DNA of 64,000 nt, from the NCBI GenBank assembly GCA_963844235.1, contig CAWJNF010000006.1, positions 62,001 to 126,000 of the forward strand, in the 5' to 3' direction. The notes under the pieces are model-generated. The model saw only the letters and a list, made by a program, of their open reading frames with translations, searched no databases and was not told the origin of the DNA. The position numbers were made by a program, and so were the translations under genes. Position 1 is the first letter of the stretch. Every line of letters starts with the position of its first letter. The DNA is from CAWJNF01 sp963844235. GTDB lineage: Bacteria; Actinomycetota; Thermoleophilia; Gaiellales; Gaiellaceae. This document shows, one piece after another, positions 16,351 through 24,718 of the stretch.

Positions 16351-17721
16351 ATGAGACGGAAGCTGGTTCTTGCCGGCCTGGCACTCGCCGGGATGGCGAC
16401 CGCGGTCGCCGTTGCCCTGGTGGGAGGGCCGGGCCCCGAGGCCGTGAAGGCCGCGAGCCACCGGGAGGCGCCGCTGATCGCACGCGACCCCTCGGCGGAC
16501 ATCACGGACTTCTTCATGTTCCGCAGCTACGAGCCGGGCAAGGACGACAAGCTCGTGCTGCTCATGAACGTCATGTCCGAGGAGCCGAGCTCCGGTCCGA
16601 ACTACTGGAGCTTCGACCCGAACGTGACCTACAGGATCGAGCTCGACAACGATCGCGACGGTCGCGCCGACGACGTGTCGTTCGAGTTCAAGTTCCGCGA
16701 CGAGATCCGCGGCGTCGTACGGGACCTCGGCCTGCCGCTCGGGTTCGTCGGCGGCATTCCAGCCGTGCCGGCCATCGACAGCTTCGAGAGCGCCGGCCTC
16801 GGCCTGCGCCAGACGTACTCGGTGACGATGGAGAACGGCCGCGGCTCACAGAGCCTCGCCTCGGGACTCGTCGTCGTGCCGTCGAACGTGGGCCCGCGCA
16901 CGATGCCGAGCTACGAGGCCCTCGCCAACATGGGCGTCTACGACCTCGGGAACGGCATCCGCGCCTTCGCAGGACAGCGGGACGATCCGTTCTACATCGA
17001 CCTCGGCGCCGTCTTCGACACGCTGAACCTGCGCTCGCCCGGCGTCGACATGCTGTCCGGCTTCAACGTGCACACGATCGCGCTCGAGATCCCGATCAGC
17101 CTCGTGACGGCCGACGGCAAGGGTCCGGAGATGACGGCGTTCCCGAAGATCGGCGCGTACGCGAGCACGCTGCGGCCGCGGGTGTCCGTCGTCGGCCAGG
17201 ACGGGAGTGGTCCGAAGGTGCAGGTGCAGCGCCTCGCCAACCCGCTCGTAAACGAGGTCATCATCGGCACGATCGACAAGGATCGCTGGAACCGCACCGA
17301 GCCGGAGGACGAGGCCCAGTTCCTCGACTACTACCGGAACCCGCGCTTCGCAACCGCACTCAACCTCGTGTTCGGCGCGCCGGTTCCCGCGACGCCTCGC
17401 GATGACCTGCGCGATCTCCTGCTGAAGTACGACCCGTCCGACACTCGCCTGTCCGAGCTCCTGCGTCTCGACGTCAGCGTCGACCCGACGCCGCTCGGCG
17501 CCCAGCAGCGACTGACCGTGCTGGCGGGCGACCCTGCCGGCTGGCCGAACGGACGGCGTCCGATCGACGACGTCACCGACGTCGCGGTGCAGGTCGTCGG
17601 CGGTGCGGCGTTCGCCGGAGCAGGTGACGCGGTCGACGCCAACGACCGGGCCCAGGTCGGCGTCTTCCCGTTCCTCGCCACGCCGCACGACGGGCGCGGC
17701 CGCTTCCACGCGAATCCCTAG
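16351..17721 (+). CDS. Secreted DUF4331 protein
   Basis: A 456-residue exported protein. A signal peptide (MRRKLVLAGLALAGMATAVA) is followed by the DUF4331 opening SHREAPLIARDPSADITDFF and FRSYEPGKDDKLVLLMNV. The fold is predicted beta-rich with many Asp/Asn turns (DNDRDGRADD) that could bind calcium. The function of this family is unknown. ATG 16351 was chosen because GGAGGA lies 6 bp upstream and it begins the signal peptide. The gene is monocistronic, ending at a strong terminator. Confidence 0.85.
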   Translation: MRRKLVLAGLALAGMATAVAVALVGGPGPEAVKAASHREAPLIARDPSADITDFFMFRSYEPGKDDKLVLLMNVMSEEPSSGPNYWSFDPNVTYRIELDNDRDGRADDVSFEFKFRDEIRGVVRDLGLPLGFVGGIPAVPAIDSFESAGLGLRQTYSVTMENGRGSQSLASGLVVVPSNVGPRTMPSYEALANMGVYDLGNGIRAFAGQRDDPFYIDLGAVFDTLNLRSPGVDMLSGFNVHTIALEIPISLVTADGKGPEMTAFPKIGAYASTLRPRVSVVGQDGSGPKVQVQRLANPLVNEVIIGTIDKDRWNRTEPEDEAQFLDYYRNPRFATALNLVFGAPVPATPRDDLRDLLLKYDPSDTRLSELLRLDVSVDPTPLGAQQRLTVLAGDPAGWPNGRRPIDDVTDVAVQVVGGAAFAGAGDAVDANDRAQVGVFPFLATPHDGRGRFHANP

Positions 17722-17731
17722 ACGAACTACG

Positions 17732-17759
17732 CCGGGGCCTGCCTCCGGGCAGGCCCCGG
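17732..17759 (+). terminator. Strong hairpin after the DUF4331 gene
   Basis: CCGGGGCCTGCC at 17732-17743 pairs perfectly with GGCAGGCCCCGG at 17748-17759 around TCCG, a 12-bp GC stem 10 bp after the stop. It is followed by GTCTT, a weak T-tract. Confidence 0.8.
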
Positions 17760-17816
17760 GTCTTACCGAGCCGCCTCGCTCCGAGCGTCCCGTCCGACCT
17801 CGTCTACGATCGCTGC

Positions 17817-18446
17817 GTGGCCGTGCAGGCGCGGATCGACGACGAGGCGGAGTTGCGGGCGGTGCTCGGTCAGCCGGCCGAGCTCGTGGTCGGGAAGATC
17901 GCGGACCGGCTGAATGAGCTGACGCGGCAGTTCATCGAGCGCTCGCCCTTCCTGTGCATCGCGACCTCGGGCCCGGGCGGGCGCTGTGACGTCAGCCCGC
18001 GCGGCGATCCGGCCGGTTTCGTCCGCATCCTGGACGAGCGGACGCTGCTGCTCCCGGATCGCCCCGGGAACAGGATCGCCGACACCCTTCGCAACATCCT
18101 CTGGAACCCGCAGGTTGGGCTCCTCTTCCTCGTTCCCGGCGTGGGCGACACGTTCCGGGTGAACGGGCGGGCGTCGATCGTCGACGATCCCGAGCTGCTC
18201 GCCGGCTGCGAGGTCGGGGGATCCGTGCCGGCGCTCGGCATCCTCATCGAGATCGAGGAGGCCTACACGCAGTGCCCGAAGGCGCTCATCCGCTCCGACC
18301 TGTGGAACCCGGAGCGCCATGTCGACCGCAGTGATCTGCCGAGCATGGGCGAGATCATGCGCTCCCTCCAGGGCGAGAAAGTCGATCCCGTCGAGTACGA
18401 CCGGGCCCGGGCCGAGCGCTACGCTCGCCGCGAGGGGCTGTACTGA
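17817..18446 (+). CDS. PPOX-type FMN/F420 oxidoreductase
   Basis: A 209-residue split-barrel flavoprotein of the pyridoxamine-phosphate-oxidase class, in the MSMEG_1061-like subgroup. It shows IERSPFLCIATSGPGGRCDVSPRG (cofactor phosphate site), LLLPDRPGNRIADTLRNIL, and VGLLFLVPGVGDTFRVNGRA. It probably reduces a small substrate using FMN or F420. The start is GTG 17817. It is 39 bp before the first P450 in the same direction and may belong to that unit. Confidence 0.85.
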   Translation: MAVQARIDDEAELRAVLGQPAELVVGKIADRLNELTRQFIERSPFLCIATSGPGGRCDVSPRGDPAGFVRILDERTLLLPDRPGNRIADTLRNILWNPQVGLLFLVPGVGDTFRVNGRASIVDDPELLAGCEVGGSVPALGILIEIEEAYTQCPKALIRSDLWNPERHVDRSDLPSMGEIMRSLQGEKVDPVEYDRARAERYARREGLY

Positions 18447-18485
18447 CGCAGGTACCGACGGCAGCTCGAGCGCAGGCCTCTTGAC

Positions 18486-19724
18486 ATGGCCGTGAAGCCG
18501 GCCGGCCTCGTCCCCCAGGTGGTCCTCTCGGAGGCTGACCTGGCGGAGCGCCGTGAGCGGTTCCCGGCCGGCGCGGCGATCGAGTTTGCCGACCTCGAGG
18601 AGCATGGACGGGCTGAGACGCTCGACCGGCTGCGTGACATCGAGCCGGTCTCCTGGGTGCCCGTGCTCGGCGGCTGGCTCGTCACGGGCTACGGGCCGGC
18701 CCGCGAGATGCTCGGCGGGCGAGGGCCGTTCACGGTCTGGGCCGAGCCGAATCTCGTGCGGGCATCCCTCGGCGTCATGATGCTGACCTCCGACGGCGCG
18801 GAGCACGACCGGCAGCGGCTGCCGTTCGACGAGCCGTTTCGTATGCGAGCCGTGCGCGAGCGTTTCGAGATCCCGGTGTCGGCGCGCGTCGAGGCGCTCC
18901 TCGGGGCCGTGCGGCCGCGGGGCTCGTGCGAGCTCGGGCGTGACTTCGCGGCGCCGTTCGCGATCGGCGTTGCAGGCGACATCCTCGGCCTCTCGCTCGA
19001 CGACGTGCCGAAGATCAGCGGCATCTACGACGCATTCGCCGGCGCCATGGTCTACGACGGCGATCCCGAGCCCCAGCGCCAGGCCGATTCGGCGCGCAAG
19101 ACGTTCGACGCGATCCTGCTCGGCGAGCTTGCTCGGATGCGCACGACGCCGGACAACTCGATTACGTCAGTGCTCGCGAACGACTCCGCCGTGGAGCTGA
19201 CGGACGAGGAGGTTGTCGCCCAGCTGCGCGTGATCCTCTTCGGCGCGATCGAGACGGTCCAGTCGATGGTGGTCAACACGACACTGCTCCTGCTCACACA
19301 TCCCCAGCAGCTCGCGATCGTGCGCGAGGAGCCGGCCACTCTGCCGACCGCGGTCGAGGAGTCGCTGCGCCTGCTCCCGCCGGTGGCGTTCATCGAGCGG
19401 TGGACCGCCGAGCCCACCGTGCTCGGCGGCGTCGAGCTCGGCCGAGGCGAGTTCCTCGGCGTCAGCACGGTCGCCGCGAATCGCGACCCGTCCGTCTTCA
19501 CCGACCCGCTCAGCTACGACGTCAGGCGTGAGAACGCGCGCCACCACCTCGCCTTCAGCTTCGGCCTGCACTACTGCCTCGGCTTCAACATCGCGCGCCT
19601 CCAGGGCGCGGTGGCGCTGCGGGCCATGCTCGACGGTCTTCCGGGGCTCGAGCTCGTCGACGCACCCGAGCCGCGTGGCTTCGCCTTCCGTCGTCCCCCG
19701 GAGCTTCACGTCTGCTGGAGGTGA
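18486..19724 (+). CDS. Cytochrome P450 (first copy)
   Basis: A 412-residue soluble P450. The haem-binding loop is FSFGLHYCLGFNIARLQ with the axial Cys. The K-helix ExxR is ESLRLLPP, and the meander region reads ANRDPSVFTDP. The I-helix reads FGAIETVQS: the Glu-Thr pair is kept, but Ala replaces the Gly that precedes the oxygen-groove residue in most P450s. This may alter oxygen activation. The Rieske ferredoxin nearby could supply electrons. The FAH-family gene follows 45 bp downstream. The substrate is unknown. Confidence 0.9.
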   Translation: MAVKPAGLVPQVVLSEADLAERRERFPAGAAIEFADLEEHGRAETLDRLRDIEPVSWVPVLGGWLVTGYGPAREMLGGRGPFTVWAEPNLVRASLGVMMLTSDGAEHDRQRLPFDEPFRMRAVRERFEIPVSARVEALLGAVRPRGSCELGRDFAAPFAIGVAGDILGLSLDDVPKISGIYDAFAGAMVYDGDPEPQRQADSARKTFDAILLGELARMRTTPDNSITSVLANDSAVELTDEEVVAQLRVILFGAIETVQSMVVNTTLLLLTHPQQLAIVREEPATLPTAVEESLRLLPPVAFIERWTAEPTVLGGVELGRGEFLGVSTVAANRDPSVFTDPLSYDVRRENARHHLAFSFGLHYCLGFNIARLQGAVALRAMLDGLPGLELVDAPEPRGFAFRRPPELHVCWR

Positions 19725-19769
19725 GGCTCGGCGCGCGGCGCCTCGGGATGCTGCGTTAGGGTGCTGCGC

Positions 19770-20615
19770 ATGAAGATTGCGAACCTTTCCGGTAGAGCAC
19801 ACCTCGTCGTCGACGGCAGGCTCGTCGACGTCGAGAAGGCGAGCGGCGGGCGCCTTCCCGCCGAACCGATGGACGTGATTCCCCGGCTCGCCGAGCTGGG
19901 TGACCTCCCGGTCCCCGACGACGCCCCCGCACTCGACGGAGCCAGCCTCGCGCCGCCGGTGCCGAGCCCCTCGAAGATCCTCGCGATCGGTCTCAACTAT
20001 CGTGGCCACGCGGAGGAGTCGGGCCTCGAGCTCCCGGACGAGCCGGTCGTCTTCACGAAGCTCCCGAGCGCGCTCTGCGGCGCGACCGACGACATCGTGG
20101 TGCCGGGCGGCCGCGTCCGCGTCGACTGGGAGGCCGAGCTCGTCGTCTGCATCGGCAAGGGAGGTCGCCGCATAGCCGAAGCCGACGCGTGGTCTCACGT
20201 CGCCGGCGTGACCGGAGGTCAGGACGTCTCCGACCGTGAGGAGCAGTTCCGGGCCCTGCGGCAGTTCACGATGGCGAAGTCGTTCGACACTTACGCGCCG
20301 CTCGGGCCGGTGCTCGTGTCGCTCGACGAGCTCGACAACCCCGACGACCTGAAGGTCGAGTGCCGGGTCGACGGCGAGGTCGTGCAGTCGAGCCGAACGA
20401 GCGACCTCATCTTCGCGGTGCCCGAGCTGATCGCCTGGATCTCGCGCGTCTGCACGCTCGAAGCGGGCGACCTGATCTATACGGGCACGCCGAGCGGAGT
20501 CGGTGACAGCCGGCAGCCGCCGCGGTACCTCGGCGCCGGCAACGTCGTCGAGACCGAGGTCGAAGGTGTCGGCGCGATGCGCAACCCGGTCGTGGCCGGG
20601 CCAGACTACGCCTGA
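19770..20615 (+). CDS. Fumarylacetoacetate hydrolase family protein (first copy)
   Basis: A protein of about 281 residues. The FAH domain shows ILAIGLNYRGHAEESG, VFTKLPSALCGATDDIV, the metal-binding VDWEAELVVCIGKGGR, VTGGQDVSDREEQ and TGTPSGVGDSR. FAH enzymes cleave or decarboxylate acyl-pyruvate intermediates of aromatic ring cleavage. ATG 19770 is preferred over GTG 19761. With the second FAH gene at 23858 it may provide the decarboxylase/isomerase and hydratase steps of a meta-cleavage pathway. Confidence 0.9.
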   Translation: MKIANLSGRAHLVVDGRLVDVEKASGGRLPAEPMDVIPRLAELGDLPVPDDAPALDGASLAPPVPSPSKILAIGLNYRGHAEESGLELPDEPVVFTKLPSALCGATDDIVVPGGRVRVDWEAELVVCIGKGGRRIAEADAWSHVAGVTGGQDVSDREEQFRALRQFTMAKSFDTYAPLGPVLVSLDELDNPDDLKVECRVDGEVVQSSRTSDLIFAVPELIAWISRVCTLEAGDLIYTGTPSGVGDSRQPPRYLGAGNVVETEVEGVGAMRNPVVAGPDYA

Positions 20616-20640
20616 CCGGCGGCTCCGACTAGCCGCATGT

Positions 20641-20665
20641 GTAGGGGCCGGATCTCATCCGGCCC
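20641..20665. repeat. GTAGGGGCCGG hairpin repeat
   Basis: GTAGGGGCCGGAT-CTC-ATCCGGCCC, identical in all 25 bases to the copy at 27131. It lies between convergent genes (stops at 20615 and 20711) and can form a 9-bp stem. Confidence 0.75.
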
Positions 20666-20710
20666 GCGCGCCGCCGCGGGGTCGATCGGGCCGGCGCAAG
20701 AGCCCGTCGT

Positions 20711-21355
20711 CTACCCGTCGAGGAGCCGCGAGAGCGCCGACTCGATGTGCCGCCGCATGAGCGCCTCGGCCAAGCCCGGATCGCCGCCCTCGACGGCCGC
20801 GGCGATGCGCTCGTGCTCGCCGACGTCGGTGGTGAGCCGGTCGGGCTCCTCGGCCTGCAGCTCGTAGATCGCCTGGGCGAGCCCCGGCACCCAGAGGGCC
20901 TCGGCGAGCCGGATCAGGTAGTCGTTCCGGGAGGCTCGGGCCAGCGCGAGGTGGAACGCACGGCTCGCTGCGTAGGCGCCGCGGGTGCTAGAGCTCGCGC
21001 GCTGATCGGCGATCGCGGCGCGCAGGGCGGCGAGCTCGGACGTGGGCCGTCGCATGGCCGCGAGACGAGCCGCGCCGGGCTCGAATGCCAGCCGCGCCTC
21101 GTAGGCCGAGCGGACGTCCTCGGCGGTCAGGGTCGCCACCGTCGCGCCGCGGTTGGGGTGGAACTCGACGAGGCCCTCGGCGGCGAGCCGACGGAGTGCC
21201 TCGCGGAGCGGTGTTCGCGAGACTCCGAGCGCGTCGGCGAGCGCCTCCTGGCGCAGCTTCGCGCCGCGCCCGAGCTCCCCCTCGACGATCCGCCGGCGAA
21301 CCTCGCCGTAGACCCGATCGACGACGGTCTCGATCCGCAGCGGCTCGACGCTCAT
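20711..21355 (-). CDS. GntR-family regulator, FCD (FadR) subfamily
   Basis: A 214-residue transcription factor. The N-terminal winged helix shows VYGEVRRRIVEGEL and ADALGVSRTPLREALRRLAAEGLVEF (recognition helix). The C-terminal FCD domain is all-helical with conserved metal/ligand residues in RAFHLALARAS and EHERIAAAVEGGD. Such regulators usually repress an adjacent catabolic operon until an organic acid binds. It is divergent from the Rieske gene, and matching motifs at both promoters (21362 and 21508) support repression of both its own gene and the 21547 unit. Confidence 0.93.
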   Translation of the reverse strand: MSVEPLRIETVVDRVYGEVRRRIVEGELGRGAKLRQEALADALGVSRTPLREALRRLAAEGLVEFHPNRGATVATLTAEDVRSAYEARLAFEPGAARLAAMRRPTSELAALRAAIADQRASSSTRGAYAASRAFHLALARASRNDYLIRLAEALWVPGLAQAIYELQAEEPDRLTTDVGEHERIAAAVEGGDPGLAEALMRRHIESALSRLLDG

Positions 21356-21361
21356 GGCGCT

Positions 21362-21374
21362 GGATACATTATCC
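21362..21374. promoter_or_regulatory. Operator motif next to the GntR start
   Basis: GGATACATTATCC is a near-perfect palindrome (GGATA-CAT-TATCC) 6 bp upstream of the regulator start. Its first ten bases, GGATACATTA, recur inverted as TAATGTATCC at 21508-21517 before the Rieske gene. This is the expected layout for an autoregulated GntR repressor. Confidence 0.6.
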
Positions 21375-21484
21375 GACCGTTTCCACCGTGGCGTTACCGG
21401 GGGCGACGATCGGCCGCTGCGGGTTGACGCGACCCAGCCTTCTGCGGCGTGTCGTTGCCCGTGACACTGGCCAAGGCTCGAAGG

Positions 21485-21517
21485 CTTGACCGCGGAGGGT
21501 GGTTGTGTAATGTATCC
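21485..21517 (+). promoter_or_regulatory. Promoter and operator for the Rieske-P450 catabolic unit
   Basis: TTGACC at 21485-21490 and TAATGT at 21508-21513 are spaced by 17 bp, a good -35/-10 pair. The -10 box overlaps TAATGTATCC (21508-21517), the inverted copy of the motif at 21362. A repressor bound here would block RNA polymerase. The RBS GGAGGAGG at 21531-21538 precedes the GTG start at 21547. Confidence 0.65.
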
Positions 21518-21546
21518 AGAACTCGTTACTGGAGGAGGCTAGAGCG

Positions 21547-21879
21547 GTGAGTCCCTGGGTCCGTCTGGCTGCGCCCGACGAGGCGCCGCCGGTCCACGCG
21601 ATGCGCCCGTTCAGGGTCGGGCCGGAGACGGTCGTCGTCCTCGCGCGCCTCGCAGACGGCTCGCTCGTCGCGTTCGACGACATGTGCACGCACGAGGAGT
21701 GCCCTCTCTCGGACGGCGATCTCGAGGACGACAAGGTCGTCTGCTACTGCCACAGCGGTGAGTTCGACGTGCGCACCGGCGCTGTCCTGAAGGGCCCGCC
21801 CGAGGATCCGATCCCCGTCTACGAGTTGCTCGAGGAGAATGGGGAGCTCCGCGTCCACATCGACCCCACGGACGCCTAG
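21547..21879 (+). CDS. Rieske-type [2Fe-2S] ferredoxin
   Basis: A 110-residue single-domain Rieske protein. The cluster ligands are in CTHEECPLSDG (Cys, His) and CYCHSGEFDVRTG (Cys, His). These small proteins pass electrons to oxygenases. It starts at GTG 21547 behind the strong GGAGGAGG site and is the first gene under the GntR-controlled promoter. The most likely partners are the P450s at 18486 and 22060. Confidence 0.92.
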   Translation: MSPWVRLAAPDEAPPVHAMRPFRVGPETVVVLARLADGSLVAFDDMCTHEECPLSDGDLEDDKVVCYCHSGEFDVRTGAVLKGPPEDPIPVYELLEENGELRVHIDPTDA

Positions 21880-21938
21880 GTGCTCCCGGCCGGAAATGCC
21901 CTCGTGCCCTGGCGGCTGCAGACCGGCGCCGTGCTGCG

Positions 21939-21987
21939 TCCTCGGTCGCGCCCGTATCCTCCGGATACGAACGCTCCCTGCGTCCTT
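21939..21987 (+). repeat. 49-bp intergenic repeat, copy A
   Basis: A 49-bp element beginning TCCTCGGTCGCGC and ending CTCCCTGCGTCCTT, with an internal inverted repeat CGTATCC-TCC-GGATACG. It matches the copy at 28060-28108 at 47 of 49 positions. Both copies have the same orientation and precede a catabolic gene by 57-73 bp. Confidence 0.75.
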
Positions 21988-22059
21988 TCCCGGCTTGCTC
22001 TTCGCCGCCAGGGCGATGACTCTATTTTCGGCTGGAAGCAGTAAGCCGAGGAACGACCG

Positions 22060-23325
22060 ATGGCCGTCACCGCCAAGCCCTCCCTCGCCGACATCGACCT
22101 GACCGACCTCGACCGCTGGTCGGCGGGCGTCCCCGACGAGTGGTTCGCGCTGCTTCGTCGCGAGGCGCCGCTCTTCTGGCAGGAGGAGCCGGGGGAGGGA
22201 CGGGGCTTCTGGTCGCTCACGCGCTACGACGACGTGGTCGCCGCCTCGAAGGACTGGGAGACCTACTCGAGCGCCCGGGGCGGGACGTCGCTCATGGACC
22301 TGACCCCCGAGCAGATACAGGCCCGCATGTCGATGCTCGACGCAGACCCGCCCTACCACACGCGCCTGCGCTCGATCGTCAACAAGGCGTTCACGCCCCG
22401 TGCGATCTCGGCGTACGAGCCGCGGATCCGCGAGCTCGTCCGTGAGATCCTGGAGCGGGCCTTCGAGAAGGACGAGCTCGACTACGTGGCCGACGTCTCC
22501 ATGGAGACCCCGATGTGGGTGCTCTGCGAGATCATGGGGACGCCGGTCGAGGACCGCCGCCTGCTGATCGCGCTCGGGGACGCGATGCTCGGCAACACGG
22601 ATCCCGACCTCGCCGGCGAGTTCACGTTCGGGCAGGCAGATCTCAGCGACTACGCGAACCTGCCGTTCTCGAGCCCCGCGGCGCTCGAGATGTTCGAGTA
22701 CGGGCATCGCCTCGCCGCCGAGCGCCGCGTGCGGCCACGACAGGACATCACGACGCGGCTCATCGAGGCCGACGTCGACGGGGACAGGCTCTCCGAGCAC
22801 GAGTTCGACCTGTTCTTCCTCCTGCTCGTCACCGCAGGCAACGAGACCACGCGCCACATCATCAGCCACGGCACCCACGCCCTGCTCACGAATCCGCATG
22901 AGCGCGACCGCCTCGTGGCCGACCCGTCGCTCGTTCCGACAGCAGTCGAGGAAGTGTTGCGCTGGGGCTCATCCCTTCTGCACTTCCGGCGTACGGCCAC
23001 CCGCGACGTCGAGCTCTACGACGGCGTGATTCGCGAGAACGACAAGGTGCTGCTGTGGTACATCTCCGCGAATCGCGACGAGAGCCAGTTCCCCGATCCG
23101 CTCCGCTTCGACGTGGGGCGGACACCGAACCGTCACGTCGCCTTCGGGCTCGGCGGCCCGCACTTCTGTCTGGGCGCACACCTCGCGCGCCTCGAGCTGC
23201 GAGTCTTCCTCGAAGAGCTGCTTCCGTATCTGCCGCGTCTCGAGCTGACAGGCGAGCCGGAGCGGCTCCGCTCGAACTTCTTCCACGGCATCAAGCGGAT
23301 GCCCGTCGCCTACCGCCGGCCGTGA
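22060..23325 (+). CDS. Cytochrome P450 (second copy)
   Basis: A 421-residue P450 with canonical motifs: I-helix TAGNETTRHII, ExxR in EEVLRWGSS, and haem loop FGLGGPHFCLGAHLARLE. N-terminal and I-helix features resemble the CYP125/CYP142/CYP124 types that oxidise steroids or terpenoids, but the substrate is not provable from sequence. The stop overlaps the flavin reductase start (GTGA), and the genes downstream to 27110 form a tight run. Confidence 0.92.
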   Translation: MAVTAKPSLADIDLTDLDRWSAGVPDEWFALLRREAPLFWQEEPGEGRGFWSLTRYDDVVAASKDWETYSSARGGTSLMDLTPEQIQARMSMLDADPPYHTRLRSIVNKAFTPRAISAYEPRIRELVREILERAFEKDELDYVADVSMETPMWVLCEIMGTPVEDRRLLIALGDAMLGNTDPDLAGEFTFGQADLSDYANLPFSSPAALEMFEYGHRLAAERRVRPRQDITTRLIEADVDGDRLSEHEFDLFFLLLVTAGNETTRHIISHGTHALLTNPHERDRLVADPSLVPTAVEEVLRWGSSLLHFRRTATRDVELYDGVIRENDKVLLWYISANRDESQFPDPLRFDVGRTPNRHVAFGLGGPHFCLGAHLARLELRVFLEELLPYLPRLELTGEPERLRSNFFHGIKRMPVAYRRP

Positions 23326-23861
23326 CGGCTGCCGCGGAGGTCGACCGCAAAGCAGCCTTCCGCCGCTGCGTCGGCGCGTTCCCGACCGGGGTCTGCGTGG
23401 TCGTTGCCGAGCACGAGGGCCACCCGGCCGGCATGACGCTGAACAGCTTCACGTCCGTGTCGCTCGACCCGCTCCTGGTCCTCGTCTCGCTCGCGCACGG
23501 GACTCGAACGCTGAACACGGTCCGTGGCGCCGGCCGCTTCGCGGTGAGCATGCTGCACCGGGGCCAGCATGCCGTGGCCGTGGACTTCGCGAGCCGCGGC
23601 GCCGTCTTCCCCGAGCTCCACGTCAGCAGAACGGCCGACCGCTACCTCGTCGTGCGCCATGCGCTCGCGTGGCTCGCCTGCGAGGTGGACGGCATGGTCG
23701 CTGCCGGAGATCACGATGTCGTGATAGGGCGCGTCGCCGACTTCGACTCGTCGGCCGGCCAGCCGCTCGTCTTCTACGCCGGGCAATTCGGCGGTGTTGC
23801 CGCCGACACCGCAGCCCCGGCGGGCTTCACGGCCTTCCTGGACGAGGGAATCGGCTGGTGA
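23322..23861 (+). CDS. Flavin reductase (HpaC-like)
   Basis: A 179-residue flavin-reductase-domain protein. It shows FRRCVGAFPTGVCVVVAE, the FMN-binding GMTLNSFTSVSLDPLLVLVS, and late motifs VIGRVADFD and PLVFYAGQFGG. It supplies reduced flavin to a two-component monooxygenase, here most probably the HpaB-type protein at 25647. GTG 23322 overlaps the P450 stop by four bases, and its own stop overlaps the next GTG. Confidence 0.92.
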   Translation: MTAAAEVDRKAAFRRCVGAFPTGVCVVVAEHEGHPAGMTLNSFTSVSLDPLLVLVSLAHGTRTLNTVRGAGRFAVSMLHRGQHAVAVDFASRGAVFPELHVSRTADRYLVVRHALAWLACEVDGMVAAGDHDVVIGRVADFDSSAGQPLVFYAGQFGGVAADTAAPAGFTAFLDEGIGW

Positions 23862-24718
23862 GCGCTCGCCGTGTCCGTGTCGAGGCGGACGGTCGGCCCG
23901 AGTGGGGTCGCCTCGCCGGCGACGAGATCGTGCTCGACTCGGGCACCCGGCTGGTAGAAGCCGAGGCGACGTACCTCGCCCCGGCCGAGCCGACGAAGAT
24001 CGTCGCCGTCCACCTCACCTACCGCTCCCGCATCGAGGAGTACCGCGCGCGAACGCCCGCCGAGCCCTCGTACTTCCTGAAGCCTCCGACGACGCTCAAC
24101 GGCCACCGCAGCACGATCGCGAAGCCGTCCGGATCGCGGTTCCTCAACTACGAGGGCGAGGTGGCGGCCGTGATCGGCCGGCGTATGAAGGGCGTGCCGA
24201 TGGAGGAGACGCTCGCGTACGTCGCCGGGTTCTGCTGCGCGAACGACGTCGGGCTGCACGACTTCCGCCACGCCGACCGCGGCTCGATGCTGCGGGTCAA
24301 GGGCCAGGACGGCTTCCTCCCCCTCGGCCCCGAGCTAGTGCCGCTCTCCGAGTGGGATCCCTCCGACTACACGCTGCGCACGTACGTCAACGGCGAGATC
24401 GTCCAGGAGGCGACGGCCGACGACGTCATCTGGCCGGTTCAGTACCAGCTGGCGGACCTCTGCCGCCTGATCACGCTGGAGCCCGGAGACGTCGTACTGA
24501 CAGGCACTCCGGCGAACTCCCGCCCCATGGAGGCCGGAGACGTCGTCGAGGTGGAGGTGACGGGCCTCGGGCGGCTCCAGAGCACCGTCGTCGAGTGGGA
24601 GGTCGATCTCGCCGGGCCGGGAGAGCAGCCGCAGGTCTCCGCGAACACCCTGCACGTCGCGCTCGCACTCTCCGAGGACGAGGCCGAGCGCCTCGTCGCC
24701 GAAGGAAAGGTCCCATGA
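23858..24718 (+). CDS. Fumarylacetoacetate hydrolase family protein (second copy)
   Basis: A 286-residue FAH-family enzyme similar to HpcE/HpaG decarboxylase-isomerases. It has KIVAVHLTYRSRIEEYRAR, SYFLKPPTTLNGHRSTI, the metal-binding LNYEGEVAAVIGRRMKG, NDVGLHDFRHADRGS and LTGTPANSRP. GTG 23858 overlaps the flavin reductase stop, and the gene overlaps the dioxygenase start (ATGA). Its place directly before an extradiol dioxygenase suits a meta-cleavage pathway. Confidence 0.92.
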   Translation: MSARRVRVEADGRPEWGRLAGDEIVLDSGTRLVEAEATYLAPAEPTKIVAVHLTYRSRIEEYRARTPAEPSYFLKPPTTLNGHRSTIAKPSGSRFLNYEGEVAAVIGRRMKGVPMEETLAYVAGFCCANDVGLHDFRHADRGSMLRVKGQDGFLPLGPELVPLSEWDPSDYTLRTYVNGEIVQEATADDVIWPVQYQLADLCRLITLEPGDVVLTGTPANSRPMEAGDVVEVEVTGLGRLQSTVVEWEVDLAGPGEQPQVSANTLHVALALSEDEAERLVAEGKVP

